Positions 16,569 to 26,072 of a stretch of 64,000 bases of DNA are shown in pieces. Under the pieces are notes generated by a model that worked only from the letters and a program-made list of their open reading frames with translations, had not been told where the DNA came from and ran no database searches. Within the stretch, counting starts at the first letter, position 1. Each line of letters starts with the position of its first letter. Where the stretch lies: assembly GCA_958296225.1 (NCBI GenBank), contig OY282456.1, forward strand, positions 3,038,001 to 3,102,000, given 5' to 3'. The stretch is from an uncultured Dehalococcoidia bacterium. GTDB taxonomy: Bacteria; Chloroflexota; Dehalococcoidia; Lucifugimonadales; UBA3495. Made by a program: the position numbers and the translations under genes.

Positions 16569-17471
16569 CTACAGCGTTTCGCCGGTGAGACGCTGGTAGG
16601 CTTCCCGGTAGCGTTCCGCAGTGCGCGCCACCACGTCATCGGGAAGTTCCGGGGCCGGCGGTTCCTGATTCCAGCCCTGGGCGGTCAGCCAGTCGCGCAC
16701 GAATTGCTTGTCGAAATTGGGCTGCGACTTTCCGGGCGCGTAGCCGGCGGCGTCCCAGAAGCGGCTGGAATCGGGAGTCAGCAGCTCGTCAATCAGAATC
16801 AGCTCGCCGTTGATGAGGCCGAACTCCATTTTGGTGTCGGCCAGGACGATGCCGCGCGCGCGGGCATAATCGTGGGCGTGCAGGTACACGGCCTTGCTGG
16901 TGTCGGCCAGTCTTTGGGCCATCTCGGCGCCCACCAGCGCAAGGACCTGCGCGTCGCTCATATTTTCGTCGTGGCCTTCCTCGGCTTTGGTGGTGGGAGT
17001 GAACAGCGGTTCGGGGAAACGGTCGCCTTCCACCATGCCGGCGGGCATTGGCTTGCCGGACACGGTGCCCTGCCGGCGGTACTCGCCCCAGGCGGAGCCG
17101 GTGATGTACCCGCGCACAATGCACTCGATGTCGATGCGCTCCGCTTTTTTGACGACCATGGCCTGCCCGCCCACGTGGTCTGCGGCATAGGCCGGGTGGG
17201 TGATAACCGGATTGCCGGCGTAGGCGTCGGCATCGGGAGCATCGGCCAGGGTCACCAGGTGGTTGGGTACGATGTGGCCGGTCTGATTGAACCAGAAGGC
17301 CGACATACGGTTGAGCACCGCTCCCTTGTCCGGGATGCCGTTGGGCAGCACCACGTCAAAGGCGGAGATGCGGTCCGTGGCGACCAGCAGCAGCAGGTCG
17401 TCGGTCAGCCGGTAGGTGTCGCGGACTTTGCCGCGATGGAGGCGGTCGGGCATACGAGTTTCAATAATCAT
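16569..17471 (-). CDS. purC: SAICAR synthetase PurC
   Basis: Phosphoribosylaminoimidazole-succinocarboxamide synthase, adding Asp to CAIR with ATP. Motifs: RGKVRDTYRL near the start, VATDRISAFDVVLPNGIPDKG, IECIVRGYITGSAWGEY, and LADTKMEFGLINGELILIDE for the nucleotide/Mg site. At 300 residues it belongs to the longer form of the family. The start at 17471 begins MIIETRM; the open frame upstream overlaps purB and lacks family sequence. It lies 35 bases after purB in the same direction. Confidence 0.96.
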   Translation of the reverse strand: MIIETRMPDRLHRGKVRDTYRLTDDLLLLVATDRISAFDVVLPNGIPDKGAVLNRMSAFWFNQTGHIVPNHLVTLADAPDADAYAGNPVITHPAYAADHVGGQAMVVKKAERIDIECIVRGYITGSAWGEYRRQGTVSGKPMPAGMVEGDRFPEPLFTPTTKAEEGHDENMSDAQVLALVGAEMAQRLADTSKAVYLHAHDYARARGIVLADTKMEFGLINGELILIDELLTPDSSRFWDAAGYAPGKSQPNFDKQFVRDWLTAQGWNQEPPAPELPDDVVARTAERYREAYQRLTGETL

Positions 17472-17506
17472 GGCATCATTCTGGCGGCAATCGCCGGTGG
17501 GGTGGT

Positions 17507-18820
17507 TCACGCAAGGACGGGCGCCGGCAGCAGCCCGATGCGTTGGAAGTTGTCGTTGATGTAGCGGGTATAGTAGCCGTAATCGAAAAGAGCGTCCAGT
17601 TCCCCGGTGGTCAGGTGCGCGGCGGCCTGCGGGTCGGACTTGAGCAAATGGCGGAAGTCCTGGGCGTCGTCCCAAGCCCGCATCGCGTTGCGCTGCACGA
17701 TGTTATAGGCTTCCTCCCGCGACAGGCCCTTTTCCTCTACCAAAGCAAGGAGCACTCGCTGGCTGAAGATCAGCCCCCGGCTGCTTTCCAGGTTCTGCCG
17801 CATCCGGTCGGTGTCCACTCGCAGGCCGCTGACCACGTGGGTGAAGATGCTCAGGATGTAATCCAGCATCAGGCAGGTGTCGGGCAGGATGATGCGTTCG
17901 GAAGAGGAGTGGCTGATGTCGCGCTCGCCCCACAGCGCCACGTTTTCCAGGGCGGGGACGGCGTTGCCCCGGATGGTGCGGGCGAGGCCGCAGATGCGTT
18001 CGGTGAGTTCCGGGTTGCGCTTGTGGGGCATAGAGGACGAGCCGGTTTGCCCGGCGCCGAAGGGTTCCTCGACTTCGTGGATTTCGGTGCGCTGCATCCC
18101 GCGAATTTCGGTGGCGAATTTTTCCAGGGAGGCGGCGACCAGGGCTGCGGTGGTGATGAAGTGGGCGTGCCGGTCCCGCTGCACGACCTGGTTGGACACG
18201 GGCGCAACGGCCAGCCCCAGGTGATGGCAGACCCGCGCCTCAATGTGCGGCGGGATGGTGGCGTGGGTGCCGACGGCGCCGGAGATTTTGCCCACGCGGA
18301 CGGTTTCCCGCGCCGCCTGCATCCGCTCTTGCTGGCGGCGCAGTTCGTCCCACCACAGGGCCAGTTTGAGGCCGAAGGTGATGGGTTCGGCGTGAACGCC
18401 GTGGGTGCGCCCCATCATCAGCGTATCTTTGTGGCGGATGGCCTGCTCTTTGACGGCGGCGATGGCGGCGTCCAGCTCGCGCAGCAGCAAATCGCTGGCG
18501 GCCACCATTTGCAGCGCCTGCCCGGTGTCCAGCATATCCGAGGAGGTCATACCCAAATGGAGCCACCGGCCCTCCGGCCCCAGGGTTTCGGTGATGGAAC
18601 GGAGGAACGCCGTAACGTCGTGGCGCGTGGTCTCGAAAATAGCCATCATCCGCCGGTGGTGGTAGGCCGCGCCCCGGAGCCGCTCCATATCCGCGACGGG
18701 AATCACTCCCGCTTCCGTCCACGCTTCGCAGACGGCCAGTTCGACGTCCAGCCACATCCGATATTTGTTTTCATCCGACCAAACCCGCTTCATCTCAGGT
18801 CTGGAATAGCGGTCAATCAC
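17507..18820 (-). CDS. purB: Adenylosuccinate lyase PurB
   Basis: Splits SAICAR and adenylosuccinate to release fumarate. The fumarase/aspartase signature GSSSMPHKRNPEL is present, along with HDVTAFL early, MTSSDMLDTG and the TH motif MGRTHGVHAEP. Length 437 is typical. The GTG start at 18820 follows GGAGG at nine bases. The 94-base gap upstream holds a TAAAAT on the minus strand that could be a -10 box. It precedes purC in a likely operon. Confidence 0.97.
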   Translation of the reverse strand: MIDRYSRPEMKRVWSDENKYRMWLDVELAVCEAWTEAGVIPVADMERLRGAAYHHRRMMAIFETTRHDVTAFLRSITETLGPEGRWLHLGMTSSDMLDTGQALQMVAASDLLLRELDAAIAAVKEQAIRHKDTLMMGRTHGVHAEPITFGLKLALWWDELRRQQERMQAARETVRVGKISGAVGTHATIPPHIEARVCHHLGLAVAPVSNQVVQRDRHAHFITTAALVAASLEKFATEIRGMQRTEIHEVEEPFGAGQTGSSSMPHKRNPELTERICGLARTIRGNAVPALENVALWGERDISHSSSERIILPDTCLMLDYILSIFTHVVSGLRVDTDRMRQNLESSRGLIFSQRVLLALVEEKGLSREEAYNIVQRNAMRAWDDAQDFRHLLKSDPQAAAHLTTGELDALFDYGYYTRYINDNFQRIGLLPAPVLA

Positions 18821-18914
18821 AGCATCGCCTCCGCAGGACTGCCATCACGGGAGAGCATTTTATCACAAGAACGGGCTTTTACCGGGCTATAGGGGAGAAC
18901 AGGATTTGACCGGC

Positions 18915-19625
18915 CTAGATGCCGTTGGCGTACTCGCGCACGGCCGCCAGCACCGGGCCGAAGTCGGTGAAGGGGTGATAGGGGATGCCCGCCGCGTCGC
19001 ACATGGATGCCATCTGCCGGTGGGCGAACACGGTATCCGCCACTGCTCCCGCCTCAAAATCGGAGCGGCCGTCGCCCACGTAAAAAACGTGGTGGCCCCG
19101 CTCCCGGAACCGCTGCACGATAAGGGCCTTGCTGTTGCCCAGCTCGGGGGCGTCGGGGTAAGCGAAATCATAGCCGTAGCCGGCGATGCGCCCCCGTTCA
19201 TCAAACCGGGTGGCAACGGCGTACACCGGCAGCTCCGGCTGCCCGCTGCCATCCAGGAGCGCCTGGATGTAGAAATCCAGCCCCTGGCTGACGATGCACA
19301 TAGGGATGGCGTTGTCCTGGCAAAACTGCCACAGTTCGGCAAAGTGCGGGCGGAAGCCGGCTTGCGCGCGGACATGGGCCTGCATCGCCGACTTGTCGGC
19401 CGGCATTTGCAGGAAGGTTATCTCCTGGTAGTCCTTGAGCGACAGTTCGCCGGCCCGGAACCGCTCTCGAACCTCCGTCCACGACGGATGGCCGAATTGG
19501 CGCAGCAGCAGCTCGGCCACGTTCTGGACGGCGGCGGTGTCGTCGAAGTCGGTGAGCACCGCGGGCGGACGCCGGGTTGCGGGAGTAAGGTTAGCGCTCA
19601 CGGAGGGACTGCCGGTATCGCTCAA
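18915..19625 (-). CDS. HAD-family phosphatase, MtnX/SerB-like
   Basis: A haloacid dehalogenase phosphatase with the nucleophile motif LTDFDDTAA, motif II IVSQGLDFY (Ser), and motif IV VGDGRSDFEAG. The cap inserted after motif I is the C1 helical type used by phosphoserine phosphatase and MtnX (2-hydroxy-3-keto-5-methylthiopentenyl-1-P phosphatase). A SerB role or a methionine-salvage role are both possible. Its start overlaps the 3' end of purE by 35 bases; a GTG at 19601 would shorten the overlap. Confidence 0.8.
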   Translation of the reverse strand: MSDTGSPSVSANLTPATRRPPAVLTDFDDTAAVQNVAELLLRQFGHPSWTEVRERFRAGELSLKDYQEITFLQMPADKSAMQAHVRAQAGFRPHFAELWQFCQDNAIPMCIVSQGLDFYIQALLDGSGQPELPVYAVATRFDERGRIAGYGYDFAYPDAPELGNSKALIVQRFRERGHHVFYVGDGRSDFEAGAVADTVFAHRQMASMCDAAGIPYHPFTDFGPVLAAVREYANGI

Positions 19626-20049
19626 CGGCCTGGCGGATGTCGTCGTGCTTGATGCCGAGAATCTGGGCGGCGTAGTAGGCGGCGTTGCGCGCGCCCCAGC
19701 CCCCCACGGCCATTGCCGCTACCGGGATACCGGGAGGCATTTGCGCCGTGGATAGCAGCGCGTCCCAGCCGTTGAGTTCGCTGGAGGTCAGCGGGATGCC
19801 GATGACCGGCAGCGTGGTCTGCGCCGCCAGCGCGCCGCCCAAAGCGGCGGAGCCGCCGGCCGCCGCGATGAGCACCTCAAGGCCCCGTTCCCGCGCCGTG
19901 GCGGCGTATTCGTGGACGCGCTCCGGCGTGCGGTGGGCCGACATAACGCGCACTTCGTAGTCGATGCCCAGCGATTCCAGCGTGTTGATGGTCGGTTGGA
20001 CAGCCGCCTCGTCCGAGGCGCTGCCCATTACTACTCCTACCAGTGGCAA
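19591..20049 (-). CDS. purE: N5-carboxyaminoimidazole ribonucleotide mutase PurE
   Basis: Class I PurE converts N5-CAIR to CAIR. Motifs [21 protein letters not shown] and [20 protein letters not shown] are all present in a 152-residue chain of normal size. The TTG start at 20049 is supported by AAAAGGAGAAC upstream. No purK gene, which would make N5-CAIR, is seen in the window. The gene lies between purD and purB in the same direction, with two unknown genes in between. Confidence 0.95.
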   Translation of the reverse strand: MPLVGVVMGSASDEAAVQPTINTLESLGIDYEVRVMSAHRTPERVHEYAATARERGLEVLIAAAGGSAALGGALAAQTTLPVIGIPLTSSELNGWDALLSTAQMPPGIPVAAMAVGGWGARNAAYYAAQILGIKHDDIRQAVERYRQSLRER

Positions 20050-20096
20050 AATAGTTCTCCTTTTACTGGCCGTTCCTTCCCGCTGGCTGGTCTGCC

Positions 20097-20123
20097 GTCA
20101 TTCCCAACGAAAGCGGGAATGAC
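20097..20123. repeat. GTCATTCCC palindrome
   Basis: GTCATTCCC and GGGAATGAC form a perfect 9-bp inverted repeat with a 9-base loop, just upstream of purE on the minus strand. The same core (ATTCCCGC/GCGGGAAT) returns at 58459. It looks like a dispersed REP-type palindrome. Confidence 0.6.
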
Positions 20124-20153
20124 AGGATACATCCTTGCCAGTATCCGGGCCGG

Positions 20154-20591
20154 CTATTCGGAAATATCGGCAATTTCCCGGAATGCGTCCCGGAGCGCAG
20201 TCTGGATGGCTTCGGCGGCGTCGTCAACTTCCTCGTCATCGACCAGCACATACCCGGAATCGTCCTGGTCGATGCCAACGCAAACTTCAATCTCCACAGG
20301 CTCGCCGTCGTGCCAGTAGAGCAGATAGACGATTTCGTCGTTCAGTTCACCGTTGTCATCCGAATCGTCGTCATCGTCGTCAAAATCGTATTGCCACGAG
20401 CGGTTGATAATCAGGCGGGCTCCGCCGTCCAGGAGTACGTCGTTCATCTGGTTCAGCAGCCCGTCCACCGCCAACTCGGCGGCGAACCGTTCGAGCAGTC
20501 CGCGCCGTTCGGCAACCTGCGCCATCCGCCGGCCGTAGCCTTCGTTGTCCACGCGCACGCGCAATTGATTCAAGTCGTCAAGCCAGGGCAT
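20154..20591 (-). CDS. Acidic protein of unknown function
   Basis: Not recognised. The 145-residue product starts with an amphipathic helical part (DDLNQLRVRVDNEGYGRR) and has a very acidic stretch of Asp residues near position 70, followed by strands such as EIVYLLYWHDGEPVEIEVCVG and a final helix. It is likely a soluble cytoplasmic protein; the acidic patch may bind metal or basic partners. It follows the 20604 gene by 12 bases in the same direction, so the two are probably co-transcribed. Confidence 0.5.
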   Translation of the reverse strand: MPWLDDLNQLRVRVDNEGYGRRMAQVAERRGLLERFAAELAVDGLLNQMNDVLLDGGARLIINRSWQYDFDDDDDDSDDNGELNDEIVYLLYWHDGEPVEIEVCVGIDQDDSGYVLVDDEEVDDAAEAIQTALRDAFREIADISE

Positions 20592-20603
20592 TGCTGCGTC
20601 CTC

Positions 20604-21194
20604 CTATGCTCGCCTGATGCGCCCGTTAAAGTAACAGAATTCGTCAACGCTGTGAAAGTCAGGCAGCTGCAATTTGGCCCCCAAATGCGCCATGATGTCC
20701 AGCAAGTCAATGTAACACAACCCCGGATGCCCCTGTTGGAACGCGGCCGGAAGCAAATTCAGCCGTCGCAATGCGCGCTCGGTGTGAGGACTCCAGGGCG
20801 CAAAGAGCGTCGGGTCGCGCAAAGCCAGGAGATAAGACGGCCACTCTTTGCCGGCCCCGGCAAGTCCGAATCCGCCCGTTGCGGCGGCGCATTCCTCAAA
20901 TCGGTTCTCCAGCTTGATGGTGTCGTAGAGTAAAAAATCCACGGCGTCGCGCACTTCGTCAATCGGATTGGCGCGGAACCGGGCGACCTGCCGCCCGCCG
21001 GCGCCGCGATACAGCGTCAGAGCTTGCGGTTCACTGAGGGAGGGCAGAGCGTCTTGCTCCAGCCAGGCGGCGGCGTTGCCGGCGTTGTCCCAACGGCGCC
21101 GGCGAAACACGGCGAGTTGGCCGTCGGCAACTGCCTGACGGAAGGCGTCGGCCAGGGCGGGCCAGTCGGGTGATTTGGGGGTGGCGCGTGGCAT
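20604..21194 (-). CDS. Helical protein distantly resembling the 32232/33122 domain
   Basis: No confident family. The chosen start MPRATPK at 21194 places the gene 22 bases after purD. The middle shows DEVRDAVDFLLYDT, then an Ala-rich stretch, LLALRDPTLFAPWSPHTERALRRL, and ends with DFHSVDEFCYF. The pattern of a helical bundle, a DPxLFxxW segment and a terminal F.DEF.YF matches the architecture of the proteins at 32232 and 33122 (NPALFVMWN..., LAKFIDEYN). Proteins with this layout occur beside restriction-like modules, but function here is unknown. Confidence 0.5.
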   Translation of the reverse strand: MPRATPKSPDWPALADAFRQAVADGQLAVFRRRRWDNAGNAAAWLEQDALPSLSEPQALTLYRGAGGRQVARFRANPIDEVRDAVDFLLYDTIKLENRFEECAAATGGFGLAGAGKEWPSYLLALRDPTLFAPWSPHTERALRRLNLLPAAFQQGHPGLCYIDLLDIMAHLGAKLQLPDFHSVDEFCYFNGRIRRA

Positions 21195-21216
21195 ATCATT
21201 GTGGGGATGCAGTGTG

Positions 21217-22506
21217 CTAGGCGCTGGCGAGTTGGCCGGCGGGCGTTGCCGCAATGTCCCGGCGGTAGTATGCGCCGGCAAAGCTGATGCCGGCGGCCCG
21301 ACGGTAGGCCCGCGCGCGGGCTTCGGCGACGCTGTCGCCCCTCCCCACGCACGCCAGCACCCGGCCGCCAGCGGTCAACACCCGGTCGCTGCCATCGTCG
21401 GCCCGCTGCGCGCCGGCGTGAAAGATGATGGTATCGTCGTCGTTGTCCTCCAAGCCCGTGATGGGATGGCCGGTCTGGTAAGGGCCCGGGTAGCCGCCGG
21501 ATACCATCACCACCCCGACGGCAGGACGCGACGACCAACGGACCGGCGCAGCGTCATCAAGGCTGCCATTGGCGCAACTCGACATTATCTCAACCGGGTC
21601 GCTGAGCAGTTGGGGCATAATTACCTGAGTTTCCGGGTCTCCGAACCGGCAATTGAATTCCAGCACCCGCGGCCCGGCGTTGGTCAGCATCAGCCCGCAG
21701 TACAGCGCGCCGCGATAGGGCGAACCCCGGTCGGCGAGCTCGCGAATTACGGGCAGCATAAAATCGCGGCGCACCTGCGCGGCCAGTTCGTCGTTCCAGA
21801 AGTGCGGCGGGCCGTAGCTGCCCATCCCGCCGGTGTTGGGGCCGGTATCGCCGTGGCCGATGCGCTTGTAGTCCGTGGCGGCGGCCACCGCCGACAGGTT
21901 TTCGCCGTCGGTGAAACCGAACACGCTCACCTCCGGCCCGTGCAGCCAGTCTTCAATGACCACCGTTTGGCCGGACGGGCCGAACACTTTATCCTCCATG
22001 CAGGCGCGGATGGCGATTTTGGCGTCCTCCCGGCTGGCGCACATAGCGACGCCCTTGCCGGCGGCCAGACCGTCGGCTTTGACCACCACGGGCCGGTTGT
22101 GGTGTGCCACGTAATTGAGCGCTCCGGCGACGGTTTGGAAAACCCGGTAGTTCGGGCCGGGCACTCCGGCGGCGTCCTGCACGCTGCGGGCAAAACTCTT
22201 GCTGGATTCCAGTCGCGCCGCGGCCCGGCCCGGCCCAAAGGCGGGGATGCCGGCGGCCGCCAGACGGTCGGACAGGCCCAACGCCAGCGGCGTCTCCGGC
22301 CCTACCACCACCAGGCCGATGGCGCGGTCAACAGCGGCGGCAACCAGGCCGTCAAGGTCGGTGTCCGCAATGGGCAGGTTGGTTCCCAGGCGCTCGGTGC
22401 CTGAATTGCCCGGCGCGGCGAAAATGCTGGTGACCGCATCGGAGCGATGCAATCGCCACGCCAGCGCGTGTTCCCGCCCACCGGAACCTACTACCAGGAT
22501 ACGCAC
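21217..22506 (-). CDS. purD: Phosphoribosylamine-glycine ligase PurD
   Basis: GAR synthetase, an ATP-grasp enzyme for the second purine step. Motifs: VGSGGREHALAW at the N-terminus, VVVKADGLAAGKGV, DYKRIGHGDTGPNTGGMGSY, and LEFNCRFGDPETQ. The GTG at 22506, eight bases after the guaA stop and preceded by GGGAG, starts VRILVVGSGGREH; this is preferred to upstream codons that overlap guaA. The 429-residue length is normal. Confidence 0.96.
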   Translation of the reverse strand: MRILVVGSGGREHALAWRLHRSDAVTSIFAAPGNSGTERLGTNLPIADTDLDGLVAAAVDRAIGLVVVGPETPLALGLSDRLAAAGIPAFGPGRAAARLESSKSFARSVQDAAGVPGPNYRVFQTVAGALNYVAHHNRPVVVKADGLAAGKGVAMCASREDAKIAIRACMEDKVFGPSGQTVVIEDWLHGPEVSVFGFTDGENLSAVAAATDYKRIGHGDTGPNTGGMGSYGPPHFWNDELAAQVRRDFMLPVIRELADRGSPYRGALYCGLMLTNAGPRVLEFNCRFGDPETQVIMPQLLSDPVEIMSSCANGSLDDAAPVRWSSRPAVGVVMVSGGYPGPYQTGHPITGLEDNDDDTIIFHAGAQRADDGSDRVLTAGGRVLACVGRGDSVAEARARAYRRAAGISFAGAYYRRDIAATPAGQLASA

Positions 22507-22513
22507 CGTCGGG

Positions 22514-24064
22514 TTACTCCCATTCAATGGTGCCGGGCGGCTTGCTGGTGATGTCATAGACCACCCGGTTGACGCCGTTCACTTCGTTGACGATGCGATT
22601 GCTGATGCGGGCCAGCACGTCGTAGGGCAAACGCACCCAGTCGGCGGTCATGGCGTCCTCGGAGTTCACGGCGCGGATGGCGCAGGCGTAGCCGTAGGTG
22701 CGATAATCGCCCATTACCCCCACGGTGCGGTTGTCGGTCAGGACGGCGAAGCTCTGCCAGATGTCCCGGTACAGCCCGGCCGCGCCGATTTCTGCCAGCA
22801 CGATGCGGTCGCAGTTGCGCAGCAATTCCACGCGCTCGCGGGTTACTTCGCCGATGATGCGGATGGCCAGGCCGGGGCCGGGGAAGGGCTGGCGGTAGAT
22901 GATGTCCTCCGGCAAGCCGAGTTCCAGGCCCACGGCGCGCACTTCGTCCTTGAACAGGTAGCGTAGGGGTTCGACCAGCCCAAAGTCCATGCGCTCCGGC
23001 AGGCCGCCCACGTTGTGATGGGTCTTGATGCGCGCCGACGTCCGGTTCTCGGGCGTTTCGCTCTCAATGACGTCCGGGTACAGCGTCCCCTGGGCCAGCC
23101 ACGGCACGTTTTCCAACTCGGCGGCGGCGTCCTCAAATACGCGGATGAACTCGCCGCCGATGGTCTTGCGCTTGATTTCCGGGTCGATGACGCCGGCCAG
23201 CGCGTTGAGGAACCGGTCGGCCGCGTCCACGCAGCGCAAGTCCAGCCCCAGGTTTTGGCGGAAGGTATCCTGCACCTGCTCCGGTTCGCCGTGGCGCAGC
23301 AGGCCGTTGTTGACAAAGATGCAGGTCAGCTGCTGTCCGACGGCCCGGTGGAGCAGGGCCGCCGCCACCGACGAATCTACGCCGCCGCTCAGGCCGCAGA
23401 TAACCCGGTCGTCGCCCACCTGGGCGCGCAGCCGCGCCACCGTGTCGGCAACGAAGTTGCCGGGCGTCCAGGAACCGGAGCAGCCGCAGATTTGGCGGAC
23501 GAAATTGCGGAGGATGGTCATACCGTCGGGGGTGTGCTGAACCTCCGGGTGAAATTGCAGGCCGTACCAGCGCTGGCCGTCGCTGACGGCGGCGCAGTCG
23601 GTGTTGGCGGTGCGCGCCAGCGTAGCCATCCCGTCCGGCAGTCGTTCCACCCGGTCGCCGTGGCTCATCCAGACGGGTATTGACCCGGACAGCCCGGACA
23701 GCAAACCGCCGTGGTGCGCGCCAATTTGCAAGTCGGCGTGGCCGTACTCCCGCACGTCGCCGGGAGCCACCCCGCCGCCGAGCTGGCGCACCAACGCCTG
23801 CATACCGTAGCAGATGCCCAGCACCGGCAGACTCCCGTCCAGCACCCAGTCCGGTATGGCCGGCGCGGCGGCGTCGTACACGCTGGCCGGGCCGCCGGAC
23901 AGGATGATGCCACGGGCGTTGAGGTGGGAAATCGCCGCCTCGCCCGCCGTTGCCGGGATTATCTCCGAATAGACCTGCAACTCCCGGATGCGGCGGGCAA
24001 TCAAATGGGTGTACTGGGAGCCAAAGTCAATGACGACGATGGCTTCGGGCGGTGCGGTGGGCAT
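22514..24064 (-). CDS. guaA: GMP synthase GuaA
   Basis: Glutamine-hydrolysing GMP synthase. The class I amidotransferase half shows [29 protein letters not shown] with the catalytic Cys, and [13 protein letters not shown]. The ATP-pyrophosphatase half has [15 protein letters not shown], and the C-terminus [11 protein letters not shown] is the dimerisation-domain end. The start at 24064 (MPTAPPEA) gives 516 residues, the standard size. First gene of the minus-strand purine block, with purD directly after it. Confidence 0.97.
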   Translation of the reverse strand: MPTAPPEAIVVIDFGSQYTHLIARRIRELQVYSEIIPATAGEAAISHLNARGIILSGGPASVYDAAAPAIPDWVLDGSLPVLGICYGMQALVRQLGGGVAPGDVREYGHADLQIGAHHGGLLSGLSGSIPVWMSHGDRVERLPDGMATLARTANTDCAAVSDGQRWYGLQFHPEVQHTPDGMTILRNFVRQICGCSGSWTPGNFVADTVARLRAQVGDDRVICGLSGGVDSSVAAALLHRAVGQQLTCIFVNNGLLRHGEPEQVQDTFRQNLGLDLRCVDAADRFLNALAGVIDPEIKRKTIGGEFIRVFEDAAAELENVPWLAQGTLYPDVIESETPENRTSARIKTHHNVGGLPERMDFGLVEPLRYLFKDEVRAVGLELGLPEDIIYRQPFPGPGLAIRIIGEVTRERVELLRNCDRIVLAEIGAAGLYRDIWQSFAVLTDNRTVGVMGDYRTYGYACAIRAVNSEDAMTADWVRLPYDVLARISNRIVNEVNGVNRVVYDITSKPPGTIEWE

Positions 24065-24147
24065 AATGGAGCTGCCTAATCCGGGAGGAGTTTGACGGTG
24101 GGGAATATAGCATACCGGAGGCACGCCATGATGCGGCGGTGCGCGGC

Positions 24148-25281
24148 TTATTGCCGCGGTTCCGCTTTGCCATCATATACCAGGTGATAGCCGGGTTCAC
24201 GGCCGCCGGCCGGGCTAGGGACGAGGACATCTTTTGCAATGAGGTCTGCAATATCCCGCCGGGCTTCGTCCAGGGAGCATTTGGCAATCTGTGCCCATTT
24301 AGTCTGCGTGAGTTTGCCCTCAAAGCCGTCATATAGCCGATTAATCAAGTTGTTCTGGCGAGAGTTTAACGCGTGGTCGGATAGTCCGGCCCAGAATATC
24401 GCTTTGGCAATTACCGCATCAAAGTTATCTTGCGTATCCACGATGGAGCGCCCCAGGCAGGCGAGAAACCAGTCCATCCAGCGGGTAATATCGGAAGTTC
24501 CCTTTTGCGTGGTTTCCAGAACACGGTAGTAAGCCTTCCGTTCCAGCCGGATTTGGGACGACATACTGTAAAAGCGCAGGCGGCTGTCGTCGGCGCGCGC
24601 CAGCAGCAGGTCGGCAATGGCGCGGGCGATGCGCCCGTTGCCGTCCTCAAAGGGGTGAACAGTTACCAACCACAAATGGGCCATCCCGGCCTTGAGCACC
24701 GGATCGATTTGGGGCGGCGCGTTGAACCACTCCAGAAAGGTTTGCATTTCCCGGTCAGCAACAGCGGCGGGCGGGGCTTCAAAATGCGCCTTTTTCCGGC
24801 CGATGGGGCCGGAAACTACCTGCATCGGGTCACTGGCGTCATCGCGCCATCCCCCGACCTTGATGTCCCTCATATTGCTCCGTCCGGTGGGGAACAGGCC
24901 GCGATGCCATTCCAACAAGCGGGCGTCGGTAAGGGGATCCAAGTAATTGCCGGTAGCGTCCAGCATCATTGCCACAATGCCATCATCGCCGGCCGGCAAG
25001 GGTTTTATGCCGCCGTTATCAATGCCAAGACGCCGGGCAATTGAGGAACGAACCTGCGCCGAATCCAGCCTTTCGCCCTCAATTGCGCTGCTGTGCACCA
25101 CGTCATCGGTTAGCGTTGCCGCCGACACCGCCTGGCGCACCGCAAATCCCCAGTTCTCCATCCGGCCCAGAAGCCGGCCCTGCTGATGCCGCACGCTGGC
25201 CAGAAGGCCAATCAGCTCGCCATCCCGCCAGTGCAGGTTCGGCCAGTCGGCTTGTTGATGTAGGTACGGTTTCGCCATCAT
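24148..25281 (-). CDS. Fic-family protein with internal inhibitory motif
   Basis: A 377-residue Fic protein, usually an AMP-transferase acting on target proteins. The catalytic loop [15 protein letters not shown] is complete (His and GNGR). Near the N-terminus is [12 protein letters not shown], matching the (S/T)xxxE(G/N) inhibitory helix of class II Fic proteins, so the enzyme is likely self-inhibited. The C-terminal part ([21 protein letters not shown]) looks like a winged helix. A TATAAT ends nine bases before the ATG, suggesting a leaderless transcript. Target unknown. Confidence 0.9.
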   Translation of the reverse strand: MMAKPYLHQQADWPNLHWRDGELIGLLASVRHQQGRLLGRMENWGFAVRQAVSAATLTDDVVHSSAIEGERLDSAQVRSSIARRLGIDNGGIKPLPAGDDGIVAMMLDATGNYLDPLTDARLLEWHRGLFPTGRSNMRDIKVGGWRDDASDPMQVVSGPIGRKKAHFEAPPAAVADREMQTFLEWFNAPPQIDPVLKAGMAHLWLVTVHPFEDGNGRIARAIADLLLARADDSRLRFYSMSSQIRLERKAYYRVLETTQKGTSDITRWMDWFLACLGRSIVDTQDNFDAVIAKAIFWAGLSDHALNSRQNNLINRLYDGFEGKLTQTKWAQIAKCSLDEARRDIADLIAKDVLVPSPAGGREPGYHLVYDGKAEPRQ

Positions 25282-25289
25282 TGGCAGCG

Positions 25290-25319
25290 ATTATAGGCTA
25301 CGCCCGCTGTTATCGGCAA
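25290..25319 (-). promoter_or_regulatory. Promoter of Fic gene, leaderless
   Basis: On the minus strand TTGCCG (25319-25314), an 18-base spacer and a perfect TATAAT (25295-25290). The start codon at 25281 would lie at or within a few bases of the expected transcription start. Confidence 0.45.
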
Positions 25320-25392
25320 TAATATACCGGGGCCGGCCGGCTTGGGCCGGGCGATGCCGCGCAATAATAGTGGTAGAATAGCGTTTGCCATT

Positions 25393-26013
25393 ATGACGAA
25401 CCTGCAAGCCGAAATCGACCGCGCTGCCGAGTGCCTTGCTCGCGGCGGCGTGGTGGCAATTCCCACCGATACCCTTTACGGGCTGGCCGCCGACGCTCTC
25501 AATCCGGCTGCGGTGACGCGGGTTTATGAGGTGAAAGGCCGGCCGGCCGGTATGCCCTTGCCCGTGCTGGTGTCCGGGTGGGAGCAGGCCGCGCAAGTCG
25601 CCGCGATTGACGAAACCATCGACCGCCTGGCCCGGAAACTGACCGGCGCCTACTGGCCCGGCGCGCTGACGCTGGTGGCGCCCGCCGCGCCGGGCCTGCC
25701 GGAGCGGTTGACCGCCGGCCGGGACACTATCGCCGTGCGGATGCCCAATCATCCGGCGCCGCTGGGGCTGGCGGCCAGGCTGGGCCGTCCCATCACCGGA
25801 ACCAGCGCCAACCGCAGCGGCGAGGCCGACATCCGGGATGCCGACGAACTGCGCCGGCGTCTCGGCCCCCTGGTTGATGGTATTATTACCTCCGGCCCCA
25901 AACCTCTAGGAACGGCCAGCACCATCATCGCCGTGTCTGCCGACGGCATCACACTGTTGCGGGAGGGAGCGCTGCCCTACGCCGATATTATGCGGACGGC
26001 CGGCTTATCCTGA
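25393..26013 (+). CDS. tsaC: L-threonylcarbamoyladenylate synthase (TsaC/YrdC)
   Basis: Makes threonylcarbamoyl-AMP for the t6A modification of tRNAs decoding ANN codons. Motifs: GGVVAIPTDTLYGLAADA, VYEVKGRPAGMPLPVLV with the substrate-binding Lys and Arg, and RPITGTSANRSGE. Length 206 shows the YrdC domain without the Sua5 C-terminal part. The start at ATG 25393 is favoured; a TAGAAT at 25374-25379 places the transcription start only a few bases before it. Confidence 0.9.
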   Translation: MTNLQAEIDRAAECLARGGVVAIPTDTLYGLAADALNPAAVTRVYEVKGRPAGMPLPVLVSGWEQAAQVAAIDETIDRLARKLTGAYWPGALTLVAPAAPGLPERLTAGRDTIAVRMPNHPAPLGLAARLGRPITGTSANRSGEADIRDADELRRRLGPLVDGIITSGPKPLGTASTIIAVSADGITLLREGALPYADIMRTAGLS

Positions 26014-26072
26014 CGCGCCACCACGAGGACACCATCACTCTGACTGCCACATACGACCACTATCGCGCCATC

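Noticed and set aside
15843..17564. 573-codon plus-strand frame across purC and DUF3105 genes
   Set aside because: A by-product of high G+C in the opposite strand; the minus-strand genes there have clear families.
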